A stretch of DNA of 64,000 nt from Haematobia irritans (Eukaryota; Arthropoda; Insecta; Diptera; Muscidae): contig NC_134398.1 in assembly GCF_050003625.1 (NCBI RefSeq), positions 20,038,997 to 20,102,996 of the forward strand, written 5' to 3'. Shown piece by piece: positions 14,161 through 26,300 of the stretch; position 1 is the stretch's first letter, and every line of letters begins with the position of its first letter. The translations under genes were made by a program, and so were the position numbers. Under the pieces are notes generated by a model. The model was not told the origin of the DNA. It did no database searches and saw nothing but the letters and a program-made list of their open reading frames with translations.

Positions 14161-17100
14161 AGGACGATAATTCGTGACCACCCCTCAAAAATCAAAATTT
14201 TGATGAAAATTCTCAAAAAATTGAAATTTTTATACGAAAAACTTATTTTGGCCATATCTCCTTAAATATGCGTCCTAGAGCGAAAAAAAATCCTTGAAAA
14301 ATTGAAATTTTTATACGAAAAACTTATTTTGGCCATATCTCCTTAAATATGCGTCCTAGAGCGAAAAGGACGATAATTCGTGACCACCCCTCAAAAATCA
14401 AAATTTTGATGAAAATTCTCAAAAAATTGAACTTTTTATATGAAAAACTTATTTTGGCCATATCTCCTTAAATATGCGTCCTAGAGCGAAAAGGACGATA
14501 ATTCGTGACCACCCCTCAAAAATCAAAATTTTGATGAAAATCCTTGAAAAATTGAAATTTTTATATGAAAAACTTATTTTGGCCATATCTCCTTAAATAT
14601 GCGTCCTAGAGCGAAAAGGACGATAATTCGTGACCACCCCTCAAAAATCAAAATTTTGATGAAAATTCTCAAAAAATTTAAATTTTCATATGAAAAACTT
14701 ATTTTGGCCATATCTCCTTAAATATGCGTCCTAGAGCGAAAAGGACGATAATTCGTGACCACCCCTCAAAAATTAAAATTTTGATGAAAATTCTCAAAAA
14801 ATTGAAATTTTTATATGAAAAACTTATTTTGGCCATATCTCCTTAAATATGCGTCCTAGAGCGAAAAGGACGATAATTCGTGACCACCCCTCAAAAATCA
14901 AAATTTTGATGAAAATTCTCAAAAAATTTAAATTTTCATATGAAAAACTTATTTTGGCCATATCTCCTTAAATATGCGTCCTAGAGCGAAAAGGACGATA
15001 ATTCGTGACCACCCCTCAAAAATCAAAATTTTGATGAAAATTCTCAAAAAATTGAAATTTTTATATGAAAAACTTATTTTGGCCATATCTCCTTAAATAT
15101 GCGTCCTACAGCGAAAAGGACGATAATTCGTGACCACCCTTCAAAAATCAAAATTTTGATGAAATTTCTCAAAAAATTGAAATTTTTATATGAAAAACTT
15201 ATTTTGTCCATATCTCCTTAAATATGCGTCCTAGAGCGAAAAGGACGATAATTCGTGACCACCCCTCAAAAATCAAAATTTTGATGAAAATTCTCAAAAA
15301 ATTGAAATTTTTATATGAAAAACTTATTTTGACCATATCTCCTTAAATATGAAAAAAAATCAAAAAAAAATCAAAAATCAAAATTTTGATGAAAATTCTC
15401 AAAAAATTGACCACCCCTCATAAATCAAAATTTTGATGAAAATTCTCAAAAAACTTAAATTTTCATATGAAAAACTTATTTTGGCCATATCTCCTTAAAT
15501 ATGCGTCCTAGAGCGAAAAGGACGATAATTCGTGACCACCCCTCAAAAATCAAAATTTTGATGAAAATCCTTGAAAAATTGAAATTTTTATACGAAAAAC
15601 TTATTTTGGCCATATCTCCTTAAATATGCGTCCTAGAGCGAAACGGACGATAATTCTTGACCACCCCTCAAAAATCAAAATTTTGATGAAAATCCTTGAA
15701 AAATTTAAATTTTTATATGAAAAACTTATTTTGGCCATATCTCCTTAAATATGCGTCCTAGAGCGAAAAAAATCCTTGAAAATTTAAATTTTTATACGAA
15801 AAACTTATTTTGGCCATATCTCCTTAAATATGCGTCCTAGAGCGAAAAGGACGATAATTCGTGACCACCCCTCAAAAATCAAAATTTTGATGAAAATTCT
15901 CAAAAAATTGAAATTTTTATATGAAAAACTTATTTTGGCCATATCTCCTTAAATATGCGTCCTAGAGCGAAAAGGACGATAATTCGTGACCACCCCTCAA
16001 AAATCAAAATTTTGATGAAAATCCTTGAAAAATTGAAATTTTTATATGAAAAACCTATTTTGGCCATATCTCCTTAAATATGCGTCCTAGAGCGAAAAGG
16101 ACGATAATTCGTGACCACCCCTCAAAAATCAAAATTTTGATGAAAATCCTTGAAAAATTGAAATTTTTATACGAAAAACTTATTTTGGCCATATCTCCTT
16201 AAATATGCGTCCTAGAGCGAAAAGGACGATAATTCGTGACCACCCCTCAAAAATCAAAATTTTGATGAAAATTCTCAAAAAATTTAAATTTTCATATGAA
16301 AAACTTATTTTGGACATATCTCCTTAAATATGCGTCCTAGAGCGAAAAGGACGATAATTCGTGACCACCCCTCAAAAATTAAAATTTTGATGAAAATTCT
16401 CAAAAAATTGAAATTTTTATATGAAAAACTTATTTTGGCCATATCTCCTTAAATATGCGTCCTAGAGCGAAAAGGACGATAATTCGTGACCACCCCTCAA
16501 AAATCAAAATTTTGATGAAAATTCTCAAAAAAAATTAAATTTTCATATGAAAAACTTATTTTGGACATATCTCCTTAAATATGCGTCCTAGAGCGAAAAG
16601 GACGATAATTCGTGACCACCCCTCAAAAATCAAAATTTTGATGAAAATTCTCAAAAAATTGACCACCCCTCATAAATCAAAATTTTGATGAAAATTCTCA
16701 AAAAATTTAAATTTTCATATGAAAAACTTATTTTGGCCATATCTCCTTAAATATGCGTCCTAGAGCGAAAAGGACGATAATTCGTGACCACCCCTCAAAA
16801 ATCAAAATTTTGATGAAAATCCTTGAAAAATTGAAATTTTTATACGAAAAACTTATTTTGGCCATATCTCCTTAAATATGCGTCCTAGAGCGAAACGGAC
16901 GATAATTCTTGACCACCCCTCAAAAATCAAAATTTTGATGAAAATCCTTGAAAAATTAAAATTTTTATATGAAAAACTTATTTTGGCCATATCTCCTTAA
17001 ATATGCGTCCTAGAGCGAAAAGGACGATAATTCGTGACCACCCCTCAAAAATCAAAATTTTGATGAAAATCCTTGAAAAATTGAAATTTTTATACGAAAA

Positions 17101-18950
17101 ACTTATTTTGGCCATATCTCCTTAAATATGCGTCCTAGAGCGAAAAAAAATCCTTGAAAAATTGAAATTTTTATACGAAAAACTTATTTTGGCCATATCT
17201 CCTTAAATATGCGTCCTAGAGCGAAAAGGACGATAATTCGTGACCACCCCTCAAAAATCAAAATTTTGATGAAAATTCTCAAAAAATTGAAATTTTTATA
17301 TGAAAAACTTATTTTGGCCATATCTCCTTAAATATGCGTCCTAGAGCGAAAAGGACGATAATTCGTGACCACCCCTCAAAAATCAAAATTTTGATGAAAA
17401 TCCTTGAAAAATTGAAATTTTTATATGAAAAACTTATTTTGGCCATATCTCCTTAAATATGCGTCCTAGAGCGAAAAGGACGATAATTCGTGACCACCCC
17501 TCAAAAATCAAAATTTTGATGAAAATTCTCAAAAAATTTAAATTTTCATATGAAAAACTTATTTTGGCCATATCTCCTTAAATATGCGTCCTAGAGCGAA
17601 AAGGACGATAATTCGTGACCACCCCTCAAAAATTAAAATTTTGATGAAAATTCTCAAAAAATTGAAATTTTTATATGAAAAACTTATTTTGGCCATATCT
17701 CCTTAAATATGCGTCCTAGAGCGAAAAGGACGATAATTCGTGACCACCCCTCAAAAATCAAAATTTTGATGAAAATTCTCAAAAAATTTAAATTTTCATA
17801 TGAAAAACTTATTTTGGCCATATCTCCTTAAATATGCGTCCTAGAGCGAAAAGGACGATAATTCGTGACCACCCCTCAAAAATCAAAATTTTGATGAGAA
17901 TTCTCAAAAAATTGAAATTTTTATATGAAAAACTTATTTTGGCCATATCTCCTTAAATATGCGTCCTACAGCGAAAAGGACGATAATTCGTGACCACCCT
18001 TCAAAAATCAAAATTTTGATGAAATTTCTCAAAAAATTGAAATTTTTATATGAAAAACTTATTTTGTCCATATCTCCTTAAATATGCGTCCTAGAGCGAA
18101 AAGGACGATAATTCGTGACCACCCCTCAAAAATCAAAATTTTGATGAAAATTCTCAAAAAATTGAAATTTTTATATGAAAAACTTATTTTGACCATATCT
18201 CCTTAAATATGAAAAAAAATCAAAAAAAAATCAAAAATCAAAATTTTGATGAAAATTCTCAAAAAATTGACCACCCCTCATAAATCAAAATTTTGATGAA
18301 AATTCTCAAAAAACTTAAATTTTCATATGAAAAACTTATTTTGGCCATATCTCCTTAAATATGCGTCCTAGAGCGAAAAGGACGATAATTCGTGACCACC
18401 CCTCAAAAATCAAAATTTTGATGAAAATCCTTGAAAAATTGAAATTTTTATACGAAAAACTTATTTTGGCCATATCTCCTTAAATATGCGTCCTAGAGCG
18501 AAACGGACGATAATTCTTGACCACCCCTCAAAAATCAAAATTTTGATGAAAATCCTTGAAAAATTAAAATTTTTATACGAAAAACTTATTTTGGCCATAT
18601 CTCCTTAAATATGCGTCCTAGAGCGAAAAAAATCCTTGAAAATTTAAATTTTTATACGAAAAACTTATTTTGGCCATATCTCCTTAAATATGCGTCCTAG
18701 AGCGAAAAGGACGATAATTCGTGACCACCCCTCAAAAATCAAAATTTTGATGAAAATTCTCAAAAAATTGAAATTTTTATATGAAAAACTTATTTTGGCC
18801 ATATCTCCTTAAATATGCGTCCTAGAGCGAAAAGGACGATAATTCGTGACCACCCCTCAAAAATCAAAATTTTGATGAAAATCCTTGAAAAATTGAAATT
18901 TTTATATGAAAAACCTATTTTGGCCATATCTCCTTAAATATGCGTCCTAG
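14161..18950 (+). repeat. Higher-order satellite duplication, 2,860-bp spacing
   Basis: A stretch of about 1.9 kb (14161-16090) matches 17021-18950 at a constant 2,860-bp offset. Markers are the shortened monomer at 14280/17140, the CCTACAGCG monomer at 15081/17941, a unique A-rich interruption at 15351/18211 and an AAACCTATTTT variant at 16055/18915. Small differences exist, for example subtype changes near 14200/17060. A further 500-bp (four-monomer) repeat follows: the CCTATTTT variant recurs at 19415. Confidence 0.8.
15351..15385 (+). repeat. A-rich interruption in a satellite monomer
   Basis: After CCTTAAATAT the expected GCGTCCTAGAGCG box is missing. It is replaced by two A-runs separated by TC (GAAAAAAAATC then AAAAAAAAATC) before the satellite resumes at ATCAAAATTTTGAT. 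The same interruption is at 18211, inside the 2,860-bp duplicate. Confidence 0.8.
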
Positions 18951-21900
18951 AGCGAAAAGGACGATAATTCGTGACCACCCCTCAAAAATCAAAATTTTGA
19001 TGAAAATTCTCAAAAAATTTAAATTTTCATATGAAAAACTTATTTTGGCCATATCTCCTTAAATATGCGTCCTAGAGCGAAAAGGACGATAATTCGTGAC
19101 CACCCCTCAAAAATCAAAATTTTGATGAAAATTCTCAAAAAATTTAAATTTTCATATGAAAAACTTATTTTGGCCATATCTCCTTAAATATGCGTCCTAG
19201 AGCGAAAAGGACGATAATTCGTGACCACCCCTCAAAAATCAAAATTTTGATGAAAATTCTCAAAAAATTGAAATTTTTATATGAAAAACTTATTTTGGCC
19301 ATATCTCCTTAAATATGCGTCCTAGAGCGAAAAGGACGATAATTCGTGACCACCCCTCAAAAATCAAAATTTTGATGAAAATCCTTGAAAAATTGAAATT
19401 TTTATATGAAAAACCTATTTTGGCCATATCTCCTTAAATATGCGTCCTAGAGCGAAAAGGACGATAATTCGTGACCACCCCTCAAAAATCAAAATTTTGA
19501 TGAAAATTCTCAAAAAATTTAAATTTTCATATGAAAAACTTATTTTGGCCATATCTCCTTAAATATGCGTCCTAGAGCGAAAAGGACGATAATTCGTGAC
19601 CACCCCTCAAAAATCAAAATTTTGATGAAAATTCTCAAAAAATTTAAATTTTCATATGAAAAACTTATTTTGGCCATATCTCCTTAAATATGCGTCCTAG
19701 AGCGAAAAGGACGATAATTCGTGACCACCCCTCAAAAATCAAAATTTTGATGAAAATTCTCAAAAAATTTAAATTTTCATATGAAAAACTTATTTTGGCC
19801 ATATCTCCTTAAATATGCGTCCTAGAGCGAAAAGGACGATAATTCGTGACCACCCCTCAAAAATCAAAATTTTGATGAAAATTCTCAAAAAATTTAAATT
19901 TTCATATGAAAAACTTATTTTGGCCATATCTCCTTAAATATGCGTCCTAGAGCGAAAAGGACGATAATTCGTGACCACCCCTCAAAAATCAAAATTTTGA
20001 TGAAAATTCTCAAAAAATTTAAATTTTCATATGAAAAACTTATTTTGGACATATCTCCTTAAATATGCGTCCTAGAGCGAAAAGGACGATAATTCGTGAC
20101 CACCCCTCAAAAATTAAAATTTTGATGAAAATTCTCAAAAAATTGAAATTTTTATATGAAAAACTTATTTTGGCCATATCTCCTTAAATATGCGTCCTAG
20201 AGCGAAAAGGACGATAATTCGTGACCACCCCTCAAAAATCAAAATTTTGATGAAAATTCTCAAAAAAATTAAATTTTCATATGAAAAACTTATTTTGGAC
20301 ATATCTCCTTAAATATGCGTCCTAGAGCGAAAAGGACGATAATTCGTGACCACCCCTCAAAAATCAAAATTTTGATGAAAATTCTCAAAAAATTGAAATT
20401 TTTATATGAAAAACTTATTTTGGCCATATCTCCTTAAATATGCGTCCTACAGCGAAAAGGACGATAACTCGTGACCACCCTTCAAAAATCAAAATTTTGA
20501 TGAAATTTCTCAAAAAATTGAAATTTTTATATGAAAAACTTATTTTGGCCATATCTCCTTAAATATGCGTCCTAGAGCGAAAAGGACGATAATTCGTGAC
20601 CACCCCTCAAAAATCAAAATTTTGATGAAAATTCTCAAAAAATTGAAATTTTTATATGAAAAACTTATTTTGACCATATCTCCTTAAATATGCGTCCTAG
20701 AGCGAAACGGACGATAATTCGTGACCACCCCTCAAAAATCAAAATTTTGATGAAAATCCTTGAAAAATTAAAATTTTTATATGAAAAACTTATTTTGGCC
20801 ATATCTCCTTAAATATGCGTCCTAGAGCGAAAAGGACGATAATTCGTGACCACCCCTCAAAAATCAAAATTTTGATGAAAATCCTTGAAAAATTGAAATT
20901 TTTATACGAAAAACTTATTTTGGCCATATCTCCTTAAATATGCGTCCTAGAGCGAAACGGACGATAATTCGTGACCACCCCTCATAAATCAAAATTTTGA
21001 TGAAAATTCTCAAAAAATTGAAATTTTCGTATGAAAAACTTATCTTGGCCATATCTCCTTAAATATGCGTCCTAGAGCGAAAAGGACGATAATTCGTGAC
21101 CACCCCTCATAAATCAAAAAATTTGATGAAAATTCTCAAAAAATTGAAATTTTTGTATGAAAAACTTATTTTGGCCATATCTACTTAAATATGCGTCCTA
21201 GAGCGAAAAGGACGATAATTCGTGACCACCCTTCAAAAATCAAAATTTTGATGAAAATCCTTGAAAAATTTAAATTTTTATACGAAAAACTTATTTTGGC
21301 CATATCTCCTTAAATATGCGTCCTAGAGCGAAACGGACGATAATTCGTGACCACCCCTCAAAAATCAAAATTTTGATGAAAATCCTTGAAAAATTGAAAT
21401 TTTTATATGAAAAACTTATTTTGGCCATGTCTCCTTAAATATGCGTCCTACAGCGAAAAGGATGATAATTCGTGACCACCCTTCAAAAATCAAAATTTTG
21501 ATGAAAATTCTCAAAAAATTGAAATTTTTATATGAAAAACTTATTTTGGCCATATCTCCTTATATATGCGTCCTAGAGAGAAAAGGAAAAATTTTGATGA
21601 AAATCCTTGAAAAATTGAAATTTTTATACGAAAAACTTATTTTGGCCATATCTCCTTAAATATGCGTCCTAGAGCGAAAAGGACGATAATTCGTGACCAC
21701 CCCTCAAAAATCAAAATTTTGATGAAAATTCTCAAAAAATTGAAATTTTTATATGAAAAACTTATTTTGGACATATCTCCTTAAATATGCGTCCTAGAGC
21801 GAAAAGGACGATAATTCGTGACCACCCCTCAAAAATCAAAATTTTGATGAAAATTCTCAAAAAATTGAAATTTTTATATGAAAAACTTATTTTGGCCATA

Positions 21901-22629
21901 TCTCCTTAAATATGCGTCCTACAGCGAAAAGGACGATAATTCGTGACCACCCTTCAAAAATCAAAATTTTGATGAAAATTCTCAAAAAATTGAAATTTTT
22001 ATATGAAAAACTTATTTTGGCCATATCTCCTTAAATATGCGTCCTAGAGCGAAAAGGACGATAATTCGTGACCACCCCTCAAAAATCAAAATTTTGATGA
22101 AAATCCTTGAAAAATTGAAATTTTTATATGAAAAACTTATTTTGGCCATATCTCCTTAAATATGCGTCCTAGAGCGAAAAGGACGATAATTCGTGACCAC
22201 CCCTCAAAAATCAAAATTTTGATGAAAATTCTCAAAAAATTTAAATTTTCATATGAAAAACTTATTTTGGACATATCTCCTTAAATATGCGTCCTAGAGC
22301 GAAAAGGACGATAATTCGTGACCACCCCTCAAAAATTAAGATTTTGATGAAAATTCTCAAAAAATTGAAATTTTTATATGAAAAACTTATTTTGGCCATA
22401 TCTCCTTAAATATGCGTCCTAGAGCGAAAAGGACGATAATTCGTGACCACCCCTCAAAAATCAAAATTTTGATGAAAATTCTCAAAAAATTTAAATTTTC
22501 ATATGAAAAACTTATTTTGGCCATATCTCCTTAAATATGCGTCCTAGAGCGAAAAGGACGATAATTCGTGACCACCCCTCAAAAATCAAAATTTTGATGA
22601 AAATTCTCAAAAAATTGAAATTTTTATAT

Positions 22630-22634
22630 GAAAA
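22630..22634 (+). repeat. Target site duplication, left copy
   Basis: GAAAA directly before the left LTR. It is repeated directly after the right LTR at 27340-27344. Removing the element and one copy restores the normal satellite sequence TATATGAAAAACTTATTTTG. Five bp is the usual size for copia insertions. Confidence 0.95.
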
Positions 22635-22820
22635 TGTTGGAAATATGGCAACCCAATTAAATATAAACCCTTCTCATAACAACCCTGAGTTTATTTTTCA
22701 TATCCCTTTATGTTCTGCTTTTAGTCTTTAGTCTTTGTCCAACCGTGAACGTGAGCACAATAAAATCTCTTTAAATCGATATAACCCGTGTACGTCTTGT
22801 TTATTGGTGAATTATCAACA
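22635..22820 (+). repeat. 5' LTR of the copia-type element (186 bp)
   Basis: Begins TGTTGG and ends CAACA, with the usual TG...CA ends and short inverted termini. It carries a TATAAA at 22662-22667, a plausible promoter, and AATAAA at 22759-22764, a plausible polyadenylation signal. I read it as identical over its length to 27154-27339. At 186 bp it is shorter than the ~276-bp LTR of Drosophila melanogaster copia. Confidence 0.96.
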
Positions 22821-22834
22821 GGTTATGGGCCCAG
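22821..22834 (+). promoter_or_regulatory. Primer binding site, initiator-Met tRNA internal fragment
   Basis: GGTTATGGGCCCAG immediately follows the LTR. Its complement CTGGGCCCATAACC is the anticodon-stem and loop region of eukaryotic initiator-Met tRNA. Priming from a cleaved half-tRNA rather than the tRNA 3' end is established for Drosophila copia. The match breaks at base 15. Confidence 0.9.
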
Positions 22835-23044
22835 ACATCGTGCCAAACGGAGAAGTGAACGGTTATTCTGTGTGAAAAAAAAAGACAATTCGAGAACTAA
22901 ATCTTTGTGATTTAATGAACTGCATTTTGTTAATTCTACGTAAAAAAGGGCTATTGAGCGACAAATCTTTGTGATTTTAAATAGAACCGAGAAAAAAAAC
23001 ATTGTGATTTCAGTGTGAGGAATATTTGCGAAAAAAAGAACACT
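22835..23044 (+). other. Transcribed leader of the copia-type element
   Basis: Untranslated leader between the PBS and the first gag ATG. It contains a loosely repeated phrase, TTTGTGATTT near 22904 and 22968 and ATTGTGATTT at 23001, spaced 35-65 bp, with A-runs between. I see no ORF or known motif in it. Confidence 0.7.
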
Positions 23045-23314
23045 ATGAATTTAATGCAAATAGACAAACTCGACGACAGCAATTATATTACTTGGGCAAT
23101 TCAAATGAAGAGCGTGTTAGTACACTCTGATTTATGGGGAGTAACATGCGGGCGAGAATTAAAACCAGAGGCCCCAGTAGCAGCGCAGGCCGCATTTGAT
23201 ACAAGAAACGAAAAGGCATTAGCGTCTATTTTACTGTGTGTGAGCGCCGGTCTCACACACAGTAAAACTCAATCATGTGAAGGCCTGTACGACGGCGGCG
23301 CAAGCCTGGAATAA
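23045..23314 (+). pseudogene. gag: copia-type Gag, N-terminal fragment (frame broken)
   Basis: The first ATG is at 23045 and opens MNLMQIDKLDDSNYITWAIQ. This is the typical start of copia Gag: a short lead, then the L-x-x-xNYxxW motif and a helical segment. Residues after about 65 no longer resemble Gag, and the frame closes at 23314. The downstream frame resumes recognisable Gag from about 23268 (LNHVKACTTAAQAWNKL). The frame change therefore lies inside 23229-23267, which is exactly a perfect inverted repeat. An upstream GTG in the same frame (23015) is not needed as a start. This lesion should uncouple Gag's N-terminus from the rest of the polyprotein. Confidence 0.85.
23229..23267. repeat. 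Perfect 16-bp inverted repeat at the gag lesion
   Basis: TTTTACTGTGTGTGAG (23229-23244) and its exact complement CTCACACACAGTAAAA (23252-23267) flank a 7-base loop CGCCGGT. Homology of the gag reading frame is lost across this segment. The simplest reading is a fold-back template switch during reverse transcription or repair that copied one strand onto the other. Confidence 0.9.
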
Positions 23315-26300
23315 GCTGCGAGAAATACACCAACCAAGAGGACCAGCGAGAAAGATAATGCTATTTAAGAAACTCCTATACATGAAAATGCCAGAAGGAG
23401 GCAGAATTGTTGAGCATGTAAACGAGTTCATAAATACAATGGAGAATTTAAATGAGGTGGATGTTTCGTTGTCTGACGAAATATGTGTCATCATCTTGTT
23501 GTCAAGCTTGCCTAAAAGCTACGAGAACTTCGTGGTGGCAATTGAGACAAGAGATAATTTGCCGACATTTAGCTCTCTCAAAGTGAAGTTACTCGAAGAA
23601 GGAGCTAGACAAGATGAGAAAGAGGCAGCATGCAGCGCTGGCGCAGCCGAGGCATTAATGCAAACAAAAACCGAAGGCAACAAGCCACAGCACAAAAAAC
23701 AAACATACAATCGAAATAGCAAAAGCAAAGGCAACGAGCAGCACAACAAAAAATGTTATAATTGTGGTCAGCCGGGACACTTTGCAGCAAAATGCAAAGA
23801 ACAAAAGAGAAAAGAGAAACCTTCTTGTTTTATGACGCAATTATTAGCATTTAGAGAAAATAGCAACAACAAAACTAGTGAGGGCAAATGGTGTATAGAT
23901 AGTGGAGCAACCAGTCATTTCTGCTGTGTGCGAGGTTTGTTTACATCATACGAAGAGTGCGAAGAGAGAGTTATGCTGCCGAATAATATGTATGTCCGAG
24001 CTATTGGTCGTGGTGACGTCGATGTTGTTGGTACGAATATTACATTAAAGAATGTTTTACATGTGTCTTCCATTCCACATAATTTTATTTCTGTTGGCAG
24101 AGCCACAGACGGTGGAATGAGTGTAGTTTTTAAAGAGAACTATGTTAGGATCATGGACAGAGAAAACAAATGCATTTTGAAAGCATACAAAGAGAATGAT
24201 TTGTTTATATATAAGACCACAACAACAATCCAAAATAAGTGCTACAGTGTGTCAAAGGCAAATAATGATGCAATAAAATGGCACAATAGATACGGCCATA
24301 TCGGCTTTAATTGTTTGAAAGAATTAATAGACAAAAATATTGTGCGTGGTATTAATATTAAAAACTTGCCAAAATCAATAGACTGTGACGCATGTGCAAA
24401 GGGAAAAATTTGTGTTAATTCATTTCCGAAAATGTCTGAGACACGTTCAACTGATTTACTTCAAATAATTCATAGCGATGTGTGTGGGCCAGTCAATGTA
24501 GTGTCAATCGGTGGTGCACGGTATTTCGCGACCTTTGTAGACGATTTTTCGAGATATGTTACCGTATATTTTTTAAAATCAAAAGACAATGTTTTTCAGG
24601 CATTTAAGGACTATAAGGCCGCAGTTGAGAAACAAACGGGTAAAACAATAAAGTGCTTAAGATCGGATAATGGTCGTGAATACGTGAACAAAGACTTTGA
24701 TAATTTTCTACGTGAGAATGGTATAAAGCGGCAATTGACGGTCCCATATACACCGCAACAGAATGGCGTTGCAGAACGGTCGAACCGCACGTTAGTTGAG
24801 ATGTCCAGAACAATGCTCATTCATTCGGGAATGTCTGAAAATTTTTGGGCCGAGGCCATTCAAACCTCTGCATATATACGGAATCGCACAACAACAAAAA
24901 TACTTCGCGACAAGACTCCTTTTGAAGTTTGGAATGGATATAAGCCAGCAGTAGGTCATTTTAGAACATTCGGTTCTAAAGCAATAGTGCTCGACAAAAC
25001 ATCAACGAAAAAGTTTGCACCGAAAGGCACAGAATGTATCATGCTTGGTTATAGTGAGCAAAGCAAAGCCTATAGACTTTATAATCCAATGAATCGCAAA
25101 GTAATTGTTGCAAGAGATGTAATATTCTTGGAAAATGATTTTGATCGTCATCAAGAAAGTGAAGATCCAGGTGAAGTTTTCATTTTTAAATATGATTCTG
25201 AAAATTCTGAATCAGCAGTTGAAAACAATTTTCATCGAGAGGGCGAGAATGAAGATCAATTTTTTGTAAACCCAAACGAAGATGTCAACACATCGAATGT
25301 GGTACAAGAATGTTGCCAGCGAGAAGGAGCAAATCTTCATGTCAGCGATGAAAATGTTCAACCTAACAACAACGAATCATATGAAATGCAAGTAGATGCA
25401 AATGAGCCGCAAGTAAGTGAACATGTTGTTAGAATTGGACCAGGAAGACCAAGACTGTTACGTGATGGTTCAAGAGGGCGTCCCAGAAAACTATACAATG
25501 AGCTGAATGCAATTGGTAAGTGCGATATAGAAACACCTGAAAATGTAGAACAAGCCCTAAATGGTCCTCATGCCGAGAAATGGGGTGAGTCGATGAAAAA
25601 TGAGTATGACTCGCTCATTAAAAATAAGACATGGGAAATAGCAGATTTGCCTGAGGGTCAAGTAGCCATTGGTTGCAAGTGGGTGTATGCTGTAAAACGA
25701 GACAAGAATGGAACCGTGCAAAAGTTGAAGTCCAGATTGGTGGCGAAAGGGTGCTACCAGCGATATGGTGTAAATTATAGTGAAACTTTCTCGCCAGTAG
25801 TTCGCTATGAAAATATCAGATTGGTGATTGGTTTAGCAGTAGAATATGGGATCCATCTGCACCAACTAGATGTCTCTTCAGCCTACCTCAATGGTGATTT
25901 ACACGATACGGTTTATATGAGGCAACCACCATATTTTGAAGACGAACGAAATCCAGGCAAAGTTTTGAAGCTAAAAAAGTCCCTGTATGGATTAAAACAG
26001 AGCGGCCGTGAGTGGAATTCAAAATTAAATGACGTTCTCAAGAAATATGGATTCAGTCCTACCATCAGCGACCCTTGTATTTACACGAAACTACAGAATG
26101 GTATCTACAACGTAATTGTGGTTTACGTGGACGATTTGATTGTCGGAAGTACATCATTATTGGAGCTCAAGAAGATTAAACAATCGATTGCCAAGGAATT
26201 TGAGATTGTTGATGGCGGCGAACTATCCTATTTCCTTGGGATGGAATTCAATCGTGAAGGTGATCTGGGACCGATAACTATATCACAGAAGCAGTATATA

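Larger units (their letters stand above)
1..22634 (+). repeat. 125-bp satellite array, left part
   Basis: Head-to-tail tandem repeat. Successive GCGAAAAGG boxes fall at 1, 126, 251, 376 and 501, giving a 125-bp unit, and every copy has the same orientation. Each unit has a GC-richer box (GGCCATATCTCC, TATGCGTCCTAGAGCG, AAGGACGATAATTCGTGACC, ACCCCTCA) and an AT-rich box (ATCAAAATTTTGAT, GAAAATTCTC, AAAAAATTGAAATTTTTATA). Three recurring subtypes differ in the AT-rich half: A (TTCTCAAAAAATTGAAATTT, TATATG), B (TTCTCAAAAAATTTAAATTT, TCATATG, often followed by TTGGACAT) and C (CCTTGAAAAATTGAAATTTT, TATACG). Most copies are full length; some are shortened. No gene is present: 125 is not a multiple of 3 and frames close quickly. 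It is probably centromeric or pericentromeric heterochromatin (inference). I do not recognise it as a named satellite family. Confidence 0.97.

Noticed and set aside
21441..21659. 72-codon open frame in the satellite (and its twin at 31327-31545)
   Set aside because: It is satellite sequence in which a shortened monomer keeps the frame open across two units. It repeats only because of the 5,176-bp duplication and shows no protein-like conservation.
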